Source: CAYFUR01 sp964346275
GTDB taxonomy: Bacteria > Sumerlaeota > Sumerlaeia > SLMS01
Reading direction: 5' to 3'
Assembly (NCBI GenBank): GCA_964346275.1
Contig: CAYFUR010000068.1
Coordinates: 1 to 19,797 of the forward strand
DNA: 19,797 nucleotides
Part shown: positions 1 to 7,797 of the stretch, one piece after another
Layout: each line of letters begins with the position of its first letter
How positions within the stretch are numbered: position 1 is the first letter of the stretch
Program-made: the position numbers and the translations under genes
The notes under the pieces: generated by a model
Databases searched by the model: none
What the model saw: only the letters and a program-made list of their open reading frames with translations
Told to the model about the DNA's origin: nothing

Positions 1-771
1 CCTCTACCCATCCACTCTAGTCCAGACATACCACTCGCCTACGCTTACCTCATCGTTCCCCAGGGACGCGGTATCACGGAAACGGCGGTGAAGCGGCTGC
101 AGGCGATCGAGGATTTCGCCGAACTGGGCTCGGGCTTTTCCATCGCCATGCGCGATATGGAAATCCGGGGCGCGGGCGATTTGCTGGGCAAGCAGCAGCA
201 CGGCACAATCACGGATATCGGCTTCGAGTTATTCTGTGATCTTCTGGCTGAGAAAGTGGAGCAGCGGCGCGGCTATGGAATGCGGCGTCCCCACGAGGTG
301 GAGATCCGTTGGGATGCGAGCGTCTATCTGCCGCCGCCGTATATCCCGCTCGAAGCGCAGAGGGTGACCTTTTACAAGCGCTTTGCCTCGGCCTTCACGC
401 GCCAGGAGGTGGACGATATCGCCTCGGAAGTGGAAGATCGCTTCGGCAAGATGCCGGATGCGGCGCTGAACCTGGTGGAGAGTTATCGGGTGCGGACGGC
501 CTGCCAGCCGCTGCGCATTGCCGCCATAAAGAAATCGGCGAATAAGATCCGCCTGACCTTTATCGATCCCGTGGCCCAGGACCGGGAGCCGGAATTCCGC
601 GAGGCCATCGGCAAAATCGAGACCGTTAAGAGTATCTTGCGGGATTCTTTTGATCAGCTTGTCTTGACGATGGATAGCGAGCTGGATTCCCAGGCGGCCA
701 TGGTGGAGTTGCGGAAATTGCTGGAGGGGCTGGGAGAATCCAAACAGGAAGCGATCGAGGCAACGGGCTGA
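1..771 (+). CDS. mfd: Transcription-repair coupling factor Mfd, C-terminal part (5' end outside window)
   Basis: Mfd is the ATP-dependent translocase that removes RNA polymerase stalled at DNA lesions and recruits UvrA. Only about the last 245 residues are present, read in frame from the window edge. From AYAYL (about position 34) the protein matches the end of the second RecA-like motor domain: KRLQAIEDFAELGSG is followed by the hallmark MEIRGAGDLLG near 165-185. The C-terminal regulatory domain follows, with YIPLEAQRVTFYKRFASA and DRFGKMPDAALNL as in other Mfd proteins. The helicase motif VI (RGRVGR) expected just before AYAYL is absent: bases 1-33 encode an unrelated peptide (see findings). 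The TGA stop at 769-771 shares its A with the ATG of the next gene, so the two are probably co-transcribed and translationally coupled. Identification is very firm; only the extreme 5' end is doubtful. Confidence 0.94.
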   Translation, partial: PLPIHSSPDIPLAYAYLIVPQGRGITETAVKRLQAIEDFAELGSGFSIAMRDMEIRGAGDLLGKQQHGTITDIGFELFCDLLAEKVEQRRGYGMRRPHEVEIRWDASVYLPPPYIPLEAQRVTFYKRFASAFTRQEVDDIASEVEDRFGKMPDAALNLVESYRVRTACQPLRIAAIKKSANKIRLTFIDPVAQDREPEFREAIGKIETVKSILRDSFDQLVLTMDSELDSQAAMVELRKLLEGLGESKQEAIEATG

Positions 772-1160
772 TGAGCGAAACACTGAAGCAAGTTTTTCAG
801 AAAAAGAAATGGGCTGTGGTGGGTGCCACCAATGATCCGGCCCGATATGGATACAAGATATTCCATGTTCTCCGCGACCGGGGCTTTGATGTCTATCCGG
901 TCCATCCGGACCTGGAGGAAATCGACGGAGTGGATGTCTATCGAACACTCGAGGAGCTTCCCGAAAAACCCGACATCGCCGTGATGGTGGTGAACCCACA
1001 GCACGGGATCAAGGTGATGGAAGATGTTCGAGAAAACAACATCAGCCCCGTTTGGATGCAGCCGGGTACCCGGAGCGACGAGATTCGCGAATACGCGCGT
1101 GAGCACGGCATCGAGCTAGTGGAAGACTGTGTTCTGACACGCATCGACCGGTATATTTAA
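771..1160 (+). CDS. CoA-binding domain protein (YccU-like, CoA_binding_2)
   Basis: This is a 129-residue single-domain protein of the CoA_binding_2 family, a Rossmann fold related to the nucleotide-binding part of succinyl-CoA synthetase alpha. The fold shows as the WAVVGATNDPARYGYKI loop at residues 14-30, VYPVHP at 41-46, PDIAVMVV at 67-74, and the end VEDCVLTR with Cys120, where family members usually have a conserved Cys. Length is normal for the family. It probably binds CoA or a similar nucleotide in the cytoplasm; no reaction can be assigned. The ATG overlaps the mfd stop codon (TGATG), and the next gene begins 3 bases after the TAA. The family assignment is secure and the biological role unknown. 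Confidence 0.9.
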   Translation: MSETLKQVFQKKKWAVVGATNDPARYGYKIFHVLRDRGFDVYPVHPDLEEIDGVDVYRTLEELPEKPDIAVMVVNPQHGIKVMEDVRENNISPVWMQPGTRSDEIREYAREHGIELVEDCVLTRIDRYI

Positions 1161-1163
1161 GAC

Positions 1164-2531
1164 ATGGCGGGTGGCGTCGCGAAACGGCTGGCGCCGCGCA
1201 TGGCGCTTCTGGCGGCGGGGCTTGCCGTGGGGCTTGGGCTGGCCGAGGCGGGCCTTCGGCTGATCGGCTTCGAGGCGCCGCTCTATCCGGAAACGATCGA
1301 ATTCGGTTTTCCCGATCCGGAGACGCGGGCGTCGCTCTACGAGCCGGACCCCGATCTGTTCTGGACTGGCCCCAGCTATACAGAGCGGCTTTCCCGGGCC
1401 GAGGGCGTGGGGATGGTCTTCCTTGGCGATTCCTGCACGGAGTTTGGAAAGTACGACGTCGAGCTGGCTCGCCTGGCCGCGCGGGATCAGGAGGGCCGGG
1501 CGCTGGATTTTCTGAATGCCGGGTGTGGCGGATGGACCAGTTGGCAGGGGCGGCAGCAGATGGCTCGCGACGTGGCGGAGCTGCGTCCCGCGGTGGCGTC
1601 GATCTATTTTGGCTGGAACGACCACTGGGTGGGCTTCGGCCTGGAGGACAAGGAGGTGGCGCGGCTGAACGAGACGCTGCTCTATCCGCTGCGGGATGTG
1701 CGCCTGGTCCAGCTTGGCCGGCTGGCGTGGATCGGGCTGGCCGGTGATGAGGGGCAGCCGCTGCGCGTCGCGCCGGAGGATTTCCGTTCCAACATCGCCG
1801 CGATGATTGAAACGGCGCGCGAGGCCGGTATCGAGCCGATTCTTTTGACGGCGCCAAGTTCCCATGCCGAGGGGCGCGAGCCCGCGCACCTGGCGAATCG
1901 CTGGATTCCGGATTTGGAAGAATTGGTTCCTCGCCATCGTCTATACGCGGACATGGTGCGCGAGGTCGCGATAGAAAAGAACGCCATCTTGTGCGACCTT
2001 GCGGCGGAGTTCGAGGAAATCCCGCGGAGCGAACGGGCGCGGCGCTATTTCAAGACGGATGGAATTCATCTGACGGAGGAGGGGGACCGGCTGGCGGCGG
2101 AAATGCTGATGGATTGCCTCGAGCGGGAGGAATTGCTGGAGAAGGTTCTGGCGCCGGAGGAGGAAGCGCGCCAGATGGCCGGCCGCGATTTTCCGGGCGC
2201 CACGGATGACCCTCCGGAGCGGCCCGTGGCGGAGGGAGAGCCGCTCGTGGTGAAGGTGACAAATCACCGATTTGGCGATTCCGGTGCCCCCCTTGTCATT
2301 GAGGGGTGGGTGCGTTCGCCGAAAATTGTGGACGATGTCGTTGTGTATTGTGGAGAGAAGAACCTGGGCGCGGCGATTTATCCGCTGGCTTGCGAGGAAG
2401 ACCGGGCGGCCGGTTTTTATTACCGGCGCGAACTGGAGAATGCCCAATTGAGCTTTCGGGGAGAACCGTGGCGAATCGCGATTTACTCGGGCGACGAGTT
2501 GGTGGGGGAGAAGGAAGCCGAGCTTGAGTAA
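1164..2531 (+). CDS. SGNH/GDSL-type hydrolase with N-terminal membrane anchor and C-terminal beta domain
   Basis: The 455-residue protein starts with a basic stretch and a hydrophobic segment at about residues 12-36, likely an uncleaved anchor or signal peptide. The SGNH blocks are visible: block I FLGDSCTEFGK with nucleophile Ser90, block II Gly at about 120-122, block III GWND with Asn152, and block V DGIH with Asp299 and His302. Such enzymes remove acyl or acetyl esters from glycans or lipids, or transfer them; the substrate cannot be read here. After residue 355 a separate, probably beta-rich region (VVKVTNHRF, LVIEGWVRSP, WRIAIYSGDELVGE) resembles small Ig-like domains and may bind ligand. 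The ATG lies 3 bases after the previous stop with no clear Shine-Dalgarno, so coupling is likely. GC at third codon positions is high, like its neighbours. Confidence is high for the fold, low for the substrate. Confidence 0.85.
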   Translation: MAGGVAKRLAPRMALLAAGLAVGLGLAEAGLRLIGFEAPLYPETIEFGFPDPETRASLYEPDPDLFWTGPSYTERLSRAEGVGMVFLGDSCTEFGKYDVELARLAARDQEGRALDFLNAGCGGWTSWQGRQQMARDVAELRPAVASIYFGWNDHWVGFGLEDKEVARLNETLLYPLRDVRLVQLGRLAWIGLAGDEGQPLRVAPEDFRSNIAAMIETAREAGIEPILLTAPSSHAEGREPAHLANRWIPDLEELVPRHRLYADMVREVAIEKNAILCDLAAEFEEIPRSERARRYFKTDGIHLTEEGDRLAAEMLMDCLEREELLEKVLAPEEEARQMAGRDFPGATDDPPERPVAEGEPLVVKVTNHRFGDSGAPLVIEGWVRSPKIVDDVVVYCGEKNLGAAIYPLACEEDRAAGFYYRRELENAQLSFRGEPWRIAIYSGDELVGEKEAELE

Positions 2532-2570
2532 ACGAGGCTCGAATCTCTTTTCTCTTTCATCCGGGGGGGA

Positions 2571-2591
2571 GAGCGTGGAAAAAAGACGCTC
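2571..2591 (+). other. Short stem-loop in the gap before hisS
   Basis: A 6-bp perfect inverted repeat, GAGCGT (2571-2576) and ACGCTC (2586-2591), encloses a 9-base A-rich loop in the 104-bp gap between the SGNH gene and hisS. No run of T follows on the + strand, so it is not a convincing intrinsic terminator. It could be a weak attenuator, an mRNA-stability element or chance. This gap is the largest in the 5' half of the (+) run and the likeliest place for a separate hisS promoter, but I see no good -35/-10 pair. Confidence 0.3.
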
Positions 2592-2635
2592 CCGCCAGCA
2601 AGGGGCGGACAGCTCGACAGCGGAATCAGAGTTCG

Positions 2636-3964
2636 ATGGCGAAAAAGACCGTACAATCGATTCGCGGCATGGGAGACGTGCTCCCGGTCGGCCAGAAACA
2701 GTTTATTTATCAGTCGGACAAGTGGGTCTGGCTGCGGCGTGAGTTCAGCCAATGGGCGGAGACGCACGGCTATCGCTTTATCGAGACGCCCGTGGTTGAA
2801 GAGCTGGAGCTTTTCAAGCGGACGAGTGGTGAGACTTCGGATATTGTCGGGAAGGAGATGTATCTGGTCCGGCGCTCTTCCGGCGGCGGCGATGATGATA
2901 TGACTTTGGCGCTGCGGCCGGAGGGGAGTGCCGGGGTGGCGCGGGCCGTGGTGGAGCATGGGCTGGCCCGGAGCCACGCGGGGCTGAAATTCTATTACGT
3001 TTCGTCCATGTATCGCAGCGAGCGCCCGCAGCGGGGGCGCTATCGCCAGCACACGCAGCTCGGCGTGGAGATATTCAAGGAGAAGGGCCCCGCGGCGGAC
3101 GTGGAGGTGATAGCGCTGCTTTCGGGCTTCTACCGGCGGCTGGGGCTGAAGGATTTTGTGATCAAGATCAACTCTGTCGGCGACCAGGAATGCCGGCCGC
3201 GTTATCGCGGGGAGCTGATCAAGTATCTGGAGCAATTCAAGGACAAGATGAGCGAGGAGTCCCTCTCGCGTCTATACAGCAACCCAATGCGGTGCCTGGA
3301 TTCCAAGGACGAGAAGGACCAGGAGCTTTTCGCCGGAGCGCCGACAATCCTGGAATACTTGAACCAGGAGTGCGTGGACCACTTCGAGGAAGTGAAAACG
3401 GGCCTGACGAAACTGCGCATCCCGTTTGAAGTCGATCCGCGGCTGGTGCGGGGCTTGGATTATTACACGAAAACGGCTTTCGAGGCGGAATGCCTGACGC
3501 TCGACGGCGCGATTCGCGTTATCGGTGCGGGCGGACGCTATGATGGATTGGTGGAGCAGATCGGCGGCCCCCCGACGCCGGGCGTGGGATTCGGCACCAG
3601 CGTCGAGCGCGTGCTGCTCGCCGTCGAATCGCAAAAGGCCATGGTGCCTCCGCCGCCCTCTCCCGAGGTCATGGTGGCCTATTTGGATGCCGGAGTGAAG
3701 TATGATGCCCTGAAGATTGCGGAGGAATTGCGCGCGCGGGATATCCACGTGGATTTCCTTTACCAGGCGAAGAATCTGGGCAAGCAGTTGAAGGTGGCAA
3801 ACCAGAACAGCGTCGGTTTTGTGGTGATTGTGGGCGGCGAGGAATGGGACCGCGACGCGGTGGTTCTGAAAGATTTTTCGCGCGGCGAACAGGAAGAAAT
3901 CCCCTTGGCCTCGCTCCAGGAAAAAATCGTTTCCCTTGTCGCGTCAAAAAGGGGCTCCTCATGA
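2636..3964 (+). CDS. hisS: Histidyl-tRNA synthetase
   Basis: This class II aminoacyl-tRNA synthetase charges tRNA-His with histidine using ATP, in the cytoplasm as a dimer. The 442-residue length is normal. Visible signatures are RGMGDVLP at residues 10-17 near the N-terminus, motif 1 around ETPVVEE (50-56), TLALRPEG (90-97), motif 2 FYYVSSMYRSERPQRGRYRQ (119-138), the histidine-specific HisA motif LVRGLDYYTKTAFE (270-283), HisB GGRYDGL (299-305), and motif 3 GVGFGTSVERVLLA (316-329). The anticodon-binding domain follows from about residue 345. An insertion rich in Asp/Glu/Lys near residues 200-235 is long compared with the E. coli enzyme. The ATG has only a weak upstream purine tract. The stop overlaps the aroB start as ATGA (3961-3964), so aroB is probably translated by re-initiation. 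Confidence 0.97.
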   Translation: MAKKTVQSIRGMGDVLPVGQKQFIYQSDKWVWLRREFSQWAETHGYRFIETPVVEELELFKRTSGETSDIVGKEMYLVRRSSGGGDDDMTLALRPEGSAGVARAVVEHGLARSHAGLKFYYVSSMYRSERPQRGRYRQHTQLGVEIFKEKGPAADVEVIALLSGFYRRLGLKDFVIKINSVGDQECRPRYRGELIKYLEQFKDKMSEESLSRLYSNPMRCLDSKDEKDQELFAGAPTILEYLNQECVDHFEEVKTGLTKLRIPFEVDPRLVRGLDYYTKTAFEAECLTLDGAIRVIGAGGRYDGLVEQIGGPPTPGVGFGTSVERVLLAVESQKAMVPPPPSPEVMVAYLDAGVKYDALKIAEELRARDIHVDFLYQAKNLGKQLKVANQNSVGFVVIVGGEEWDRDAVVLKDFSRGEQEEIPLASLQEKIVSLVASKRGSS

Positions 3965-5091
3965 GTGGGCCAGTGGAAATTGTCCCCGTCGAACTTGGCG
4001 AGCGTTCCTACGAAATTCGGATCGGGCGCGGACTTCTGCGCACGGCGGGGGAGTTGGTGAAAGAGACAATCGGGGGGAGCCAGGTGTTCGTGGCCTGGGA
4101 CGAGAATGTGGAAACTCCCCATGGAGAGCGTCTGGCGAAATCACTGCGCGAGGGTGGGCTGGAAGTTGGCACGATGAGCCTTCCCGCCGGCGAAGCGACA
4201 AAATGCACGCGCGAACTCGATCGCCTCTGGGATGAAATGTCGGAACTGCGCTATGGGCGGGATGCGGCGGTCATCGCGTTGGGGGGCGGCGTTGTGGGCG
4301 ATCTGGCCGGATTTGCCGCGGCGACCTATCTTCGCGGCGTGGATCTCGTGCAGGTGCCGACATCCTTGCTGGCCATGGTGGATTCCTCGGTTGGGGGAAA
4401 GACGGGGATCAATAACCGTCACGGCAAGAACCTGATTGGCGCGTTCTGGCAGCCTCGGCTGGTGCTGATCGACCCGGAGACACTTGAAACGCTCCCCCGG
4501 GAAGAGAGGACGGCGGCGCTTGCCGAGATTATCAAGTATGGTGTGATATACGACGAGGATTTCTTTGCCTGGCTCGAAGCGAATATCGAGCGTGTGCGTG
4601 ATCTGGAAGAAGACGCGCTTGTCTATGCGATTAAGCGGTCTTGCGAAATCAAGGCGGAAGTGGTGAGTGCCGACGAACGCGAGGGCGGACTGCGCCAGAT
4701 TCTGAATTTCGGCCATACCGTTGGCCATGCGATCGAGAATGCCGCGGGCTATGGCGAGCTGCGCCATGGCGAATGCGTCGGAATCGGGATGGTGGCGGAA
4801 TCGATGCTGGCGCTGGAGAAGCAGGAGGGGTGGACGCGCGGCCAGCACGAACGGCTCGTGGCGCTGGTGGAGAAGGCGGAACTGCCGGTGCGCATTCCCA
4901 TTGGTTCGTCTGCGACCCTGGATCAAATCATCGATGCCTCCCGTTCGGATAAGAAAAACCGGGGCGGCTCCATTGGATACGTACTCCCCGTGCGGATTGG
5001 CGAGGTGGTGGCGAAGCGGCTCGTTCCGGAAGACATGATACCTGTCGCCCGGGCCGTGGGGGGAATGAATGAGGCGGGAGGCGTGATATGA
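3961..5091 (+). CDS. aroB: 3-dehydroquinate synthase
   Basis: AroB converts DAHP to 3-dehydroquinate, the second step of the shikimate pathway, using NAD+ and a divalent metal. From the ATG at 3961 the protein has 376 residues, typical of AroB. Motifs are the NAD-binding GGGVVGD (108-114), the PTSLLAMVDSSVGGKTGIN block (133-151), AEIIKYG with metal ligand Glu189, and GHTVGHAIE with His252, plus LRHGE with His269. The Glu/His/His spacing equals that of the E. coli metal ligands. A longer reading begins at 3844, but its extra 39 residues lie inside hisS in another frame and do not resemble AroB. The overlapping start at 3961 gives the family's usual N-terminus and has an AAGGGG-like tract about 10 bases upstream. 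It overlaps the next gene by ATGA at 5088-5091. Pairing with hisS is unusual, since aroB more often sits with aroK. Confidence 0.97.
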   Translation: MSGPVEIVPVELGERSYEIRIGRGLLRTAGELVKETIGGSQVFVAWDENVETPHGERLAKSLREGGLEVGTMSLPAGEATKCTRELDRLWDEMSELRYGRDAAVIALGGGVVGDLAGFAAATYLRGVDLVQVPTSLLAMVDSSVGGKTGINNRHGKNLIGAFWQPRLVLIDPETLETLPREERTAALAEIIKYGVIYDEDFFAWLEANIERVRDLEEDALVYAIKRSCEIKAEVVSADEREGGLRQILNFGHTVGHAIENAAGYGELRHGECVGIGMVAESMLALEKQEGWTRGQHERLVALVEKAELPVRIPIGSSATLDQIIDASRSDKKNRGGSIGYVLPVRIGEVVAKRLVPEDMIPVARAVGGMNEAGGVI

Positions 5092-5543
5092 TTCTCGACC
5101 GGATTCAGAATTGGGGGCTGTATTTCGCCAAGGAATCGCGTATTGGCAAGGCGATGCATTTCCTTTCGCGGGAAATGCCGCCGGACCAGCCAGATGGGCG
5201 TGTGGAACTGGATGGCGAACGGATGTTTGCGCTGATCCAGACTTATCGGCCCAGGCCGGCGGAGAAGTGCCGCTTCGAATCGCACCGTGTCTATCTCGAT
5301 ATCCAGTATATCCTGGCCGGTGCGGAGACTATTGGCTGGATCCCGACCCACGAATTACAGGTGGAGAAGCCGTATAACCGGGAGAAGGATATCGCCTTTT
5401 ATCACGATCCGGAGCGCTGGACGTCCCTCGAGGTTTACGAAGGAAGTTTTGCTGTCTTCTATCCCGGGGATGCGCATCAGCCGGGAGTGGCTTTGCCGGA
5501 TTATCCCAAGGTTAAGAAGGTCGTTGTGAAGATTCAGCTTTGA
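5088..5543 (+). CDS. YhcH/YjgK/YiaL (TabA-like) family protein
   Basis: The 151-residue protein has the cupin-like beta-barrel signature of the YhcH/YjgK/YiaL family (DUF386). ESHRVYLDIQ (64-73) carries the Glu-x-His metal ligands, AGAETIGW lies at 77-84, and FAVFYPGDAHQPG (121-133) carries His130, followed by the Lys-rich strand KVKKVVVKI. Family members are linked to sialic acid and other sugar catabolism as possible sugar-binding or isomerising proteins, and TabA to biofilm/toxin-antitoxin regulation in E. coli. No sugar operon is visible here, so the role stays open. The start overlaps aroB (ATGA) and is supported by a GGGAGG ribosome binding site about 6 bases upstream. Family assignment is firm; function is not. 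Confidence 0.9.
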   Translation: MILDRIQNWGLYFAKESRIGKAMHFLSREMPPDQPDGRVELDGERMFALIQTYRPRPAEKCRFESHRVYLDIQYILAGAETIGWIPTHELQVEKPYNREKDIAFYHDPERWTSLEVYEGSFAVFYPGDAHQPGVALPDYPKVKKVVVKIQL

Positions 5544-5563
5544 TCGCGGGAAAGGTTCTGTTT

Positions 5564-6520
5564 ATGCGATTGAGTCTTATGGTGATTCTGGCGGCCATTG
5601 CGGCCGTTTTTTGTTTATCGGCGTGCCAGGGCCAGAAAGAGGCTTCCGGGCTATCGAAGGCCCTTCGGAGCAGTAATCTCTACGACGACTATACAGCCAT
5701 GCTGGAGGCGAGCGGATCCTTCGGCGAGGGCGGGAAACAAGTGCTGGCCGTTGCGGCGAATACGCTTGCGAAGGGGAAGGCAGAGGGCAAATGGCCGGAT
5801 GTGGGGCTGGAAGATTTGTGGGCCCATGCCATCAAGGAAGGGCGCGGGCTGTTTAACGACCCAGAAAAGCGTTGGGGGGATACCGGGCCTGAGATGACCG
5901 GCGATATGATCGACCAGACGACGGTTGGCCCGTGGCAGGTGACCCTGGACAATATCCAGAACCGCTATGGCGAGCCCTACGGCGTCGATCCGGATTGGGA
6001 GAAGGAACGCGTCTATTCCTATATGCGCCGGCATCCGGAACACCAGGCGGCGATTGCTTCGGACATTATCCAGCGGAACTACGACGACTGGAGCGTGCGC
6101 GGCCCCTTTGCGATTCAGAGCTACTTCTGGCTGCTGGCATACGTGAAGGGAGAGATCGGGCAAGCGGACTGGGATGTGAGCGTTCTATCCGATGAAGACC
6201 GCTCGATGAAGGAAACGGGCTTCTATGCGAAGCAGATCGTGTGCGGGTCGAAAACGAACCCATATGGGCTGCTTTACTGGCTCTGGGCCACGGGGAAACC
6301 AGATGAGATCCGGCAAGTTCTGGAAACCTGGAAAAACCAAAAAGAAGTTCGATGGAATGAAGAGAAGAAACGATTCGTTCGTGGAGCTGATAACGCCATG
6401 CTGGCGATCAAGCCGCAAGACCTGCGCTACCTGAAGAAATTTCCCGAGGCCCACGGTGACGTTTCCGAAATCGCAAAAGAGGTCTTTTCGGGCCCGATCG
6501 AGAAAAGCCGAAATCAATAG
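5564..6520 (+). CDS. Putative lipoprotein of unknown function, possible lysozyme-like fold
   Basis: I do not recognise a named family. From the ATG at 5564, preceded by GGAAAGG with about 9 bases of spacing, the 318-residue protein begins with a lipoprotein signal peptide: a charged MRLSL, a hydrophobic core, and the lipobox LSAC with Cys21. An in-frame TTG at 5540 would add 8 residues but spoils the signal peptide start. The residue after Cys is Gln, compatible with outer-membrane sorting. The mature part is soluble and rich in Trp, Tyr and acidic residues. TTVGPWQVTLDNI (about 119-131) resembles the G-P-W/F-Q-V/M-T segment of lytic transglycosylase and other lysozyme-like folds, and an acidic, Trp-rich stretch before it could hold a catalytic Glu; this is inference. 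The gene follows the YhcH-like gene by 20 bases and closes the tight part of the (+) run. Confidence 0.8.
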   Translation: MRLSLMVILAAIAAVFCLSACQGQKEASGLSKALRSSNLYDDYTAMLEASGSFGEGGKQVLAVAANTLAKGKAEGKWPDVGLEDLWAHAIKEGRGLFNDPEKRWGDTGPEMTGDMIDQTTVGPWQVTLDNIQNRYGEPYGVDPDWEKERVYSYMRRHPEHQAAIASDIIQRNYDDWSVRGPFAIQSYFWLLAYVKGEIGQADWDVSVLSDEDRSMKETGFYAKQIVCGSKTNPYGLLYWLWATGKPDEIRQVLETWKNQKEVRWNEEKKRFVRGADNAMLAIKPQDLRYLKKFPEAHGDVSEIAKEVFSGPIEKSRNQ

Positions 6521-6593
6521 TCACAGGACTTTCAAGCACTCCAGGAGAAACGTTTGCCTTTTGCCGGAGAGCCCGTTATAGGAAAAGCCGAAA
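6502..6593 (+). repeat. Direct repeat GAAAAGCCGAAA flanking the lipoprotein-M14 gap
   Basis: The 12-mer GAAAAGCCGAAA occurs at 6502-6513, at the 3' end of the lipoprotein gene, and again at 6582-6593 in the untranslated gap before the M14 gene. The copies are 80 bases apart, start to start. This may be a small duplication, a binding site or chance. The 94-bp gap itself (6521-6614) shows no clear promoter or terminator. Confidence 0.4.
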
Positions 6594-6614
6594 ACGCGAC
6601 GATTGGATTCCTCT

Positions 6615-7790
6615 ATGGCGCTGCGATTTGATACAGACTTTGAAAGCGGGCAGGGAAGTGATTTCCGGGAAGCCCAACCGGGACGGATCCGGTTCGACAT
6701 ACCGTGCGACACGGAATCCGATGACCGGCAATGGTTCTATTTCGCTGTGGAGGGCGGCGCTGGCCGGAATTTGGAATTCAATCTCGAAAGAACCAATGAG
6801 ACCAATATGTTGTCGCATTGGGACTCTTGCCGCCCGGTGATTTCCAGTGATGGGGGAAAGACCTGGCGGCGAATCGACGATTCCGCCTGGCACCACGATC
6901 GGGAAAGATGTGTCTATACATTTCGGGTTGCTATCCAATCCGAGCGGGATTTGATTGCTTATCATTATCCCTACACTGTTTCGGATCATCGGAGGAAGGT
7001 CGAGGAGTGGAGAGCCCACCGGGCGGTGGCGCATGAAATAGCCGGACGGAGCATTGATCGCCGCGAGATCGATCTGTTGCGAATCGGCGAGGGCGATAAG
7101 CCGGCGAAAGAGCGCCGCGGGATCTGGGTGACGGCGCGCCAGCACGCGGGAGAGTCGCCGGCCTCTTTCGTCGTGGAGGCTTTTCTGGACTTTGTTTTGT
7201 CCGAAGACCCGAGGGCAAGGGCGCTTCGCAACCACGTCTTGATCAATGTCGTGCCCATGATTAATCCGGACGGTGTGGCCGTGGGCAATTACCGGGATAA
7301 TCTGAAGGGAATAAACCTCAATCGCGTGTGGAATGCGGCTGATCCGGAATCGTCTCCGGAAGTTCTGGGAGTTACGGATTCGGTGGCGGCCTGGGCCGCT
7401 GATGGAAACCCGTATGATATGTATATCGATTTTCACGCGGATTCCTACGCGCACGAGCATTATGCCTTCCGGTCGTCGAAGGCGCTCACTCCATCGAAAA
7501 CTCCTCTGGGTGATCATTATTACGCGGAAACGGCGCGATACATGAGGCTGATCGCAAACCACGCCCCAGAATTCCTTGGGGGCAAACTTGTCAGTTTTAC
7601 CGAGCACCCGGGAATCGCCTACCGCTATATGATGCACCAGTATCATGTCATCGGATTGGTGCCAGAGGCCGGGTACTCCGATATTTCCCATGGCCAGCGC
7701 GCTGGCACCTGGCTGGCGCCGCATGACCACCGGAACGTCGGACGGGCATTTGCCATCGCACTGCAGGAGCTATACGCTCTTCCCGTATAG
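6615..7790 (+). CDS. M14 metallocarboxypeptidase, cytosolic carboxypeptidase (CCP/AGBL) type
   Basis: This zinc peptidase would remove C-terminal residues from peptides or proteins. The 391-residue form from ATG 6615 has an N-terminal beta domain (about 1-120), with FESG, W40-F-Y-F, SCRPVISSDGGKTWRRI and AYHYPYT, a layout typical of the CCP/M14-like branch. The catalytic domain shows zinc ligands His177 and Glu180 in RQHAGE, substrate-binding MINPDGV (215-221) and NLKGINLNRVW (229-239), third ligand His274 in DFHAD, and the probable catalytic Glu351 in VPEAGY. There is no signal peptide, so it likely acts in the cytoplasm. A TTG 12 bases upstream is in frame; neither start has a strong ribosome binding site. 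In eukaryotes this branch trims glutamates from tubulin; bacterial substrates are mostly unknown. It lies 94 bases after the lipoprotein gene and ends just before a shared terminator. Confidence 0.88.
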   Translation: MALRFDTDFESGQGSDFREAQPGRIRFDIPCDTESDDRQWFYFAVEGGAGRNLEFNLERTNETNMLSHWDSCRPVISSDGGKTWRRIDDSAWHHDRERCVYTFRVAIQSERDLIAYHYPYTVSDHRRKVEEWRAHRAVAHEIAGRSIDRREIDLLRIGEGDKPAKERRGIWVTARQHAGESPASFVVEAFLDFVLSEDPRARALRNHVLINVVPMINPDGVAVGNYRDNLKGINLNRVWNAADPESSPEVLGVTDSVAAWAADGNPYDMYIDFHADSYAHEHYAFRSSKALTPSKTPLGDHYYAETARYMRLIANHAPEFLGGKLVSFTEHPGIAYRYMMHQYHVIGLVPEAGYSDISHGQRAGTWLAPHDHRNVGRAFAIALQELYALPV

Positions 7791-7797
7791 AATAAGA

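Noticed and set aside
2524..2742. 72-residue open frame spanning the gap before hisS
   Set aside because: It overlaps the start of hisS out of frame, is low in complexity (Ser/Arg/Gly) and has no ribosome binding site.
3844..3960. Longer AroB start inside hisS
   Set aside because: The extra 39 residues are out-of-frame hisS sequence; the ATGA overlap at 3961 gives the normal AroB length.
6576..7730. 384-residue open frame on the - strand opposite the M14 gene
   Set aside because: It mirrors the reverse frame of the M14 coding sequence and has no start context or family resemblance.
7770..7790. Hairpin CTATACG/CGTATAG over the M14 stop codon as a terminator
   Set aside because: The stem is short and AT-rich, lies within coding sequence and has no T tail; the GC-rich hairpin at 7798-7824 is the better candidate.
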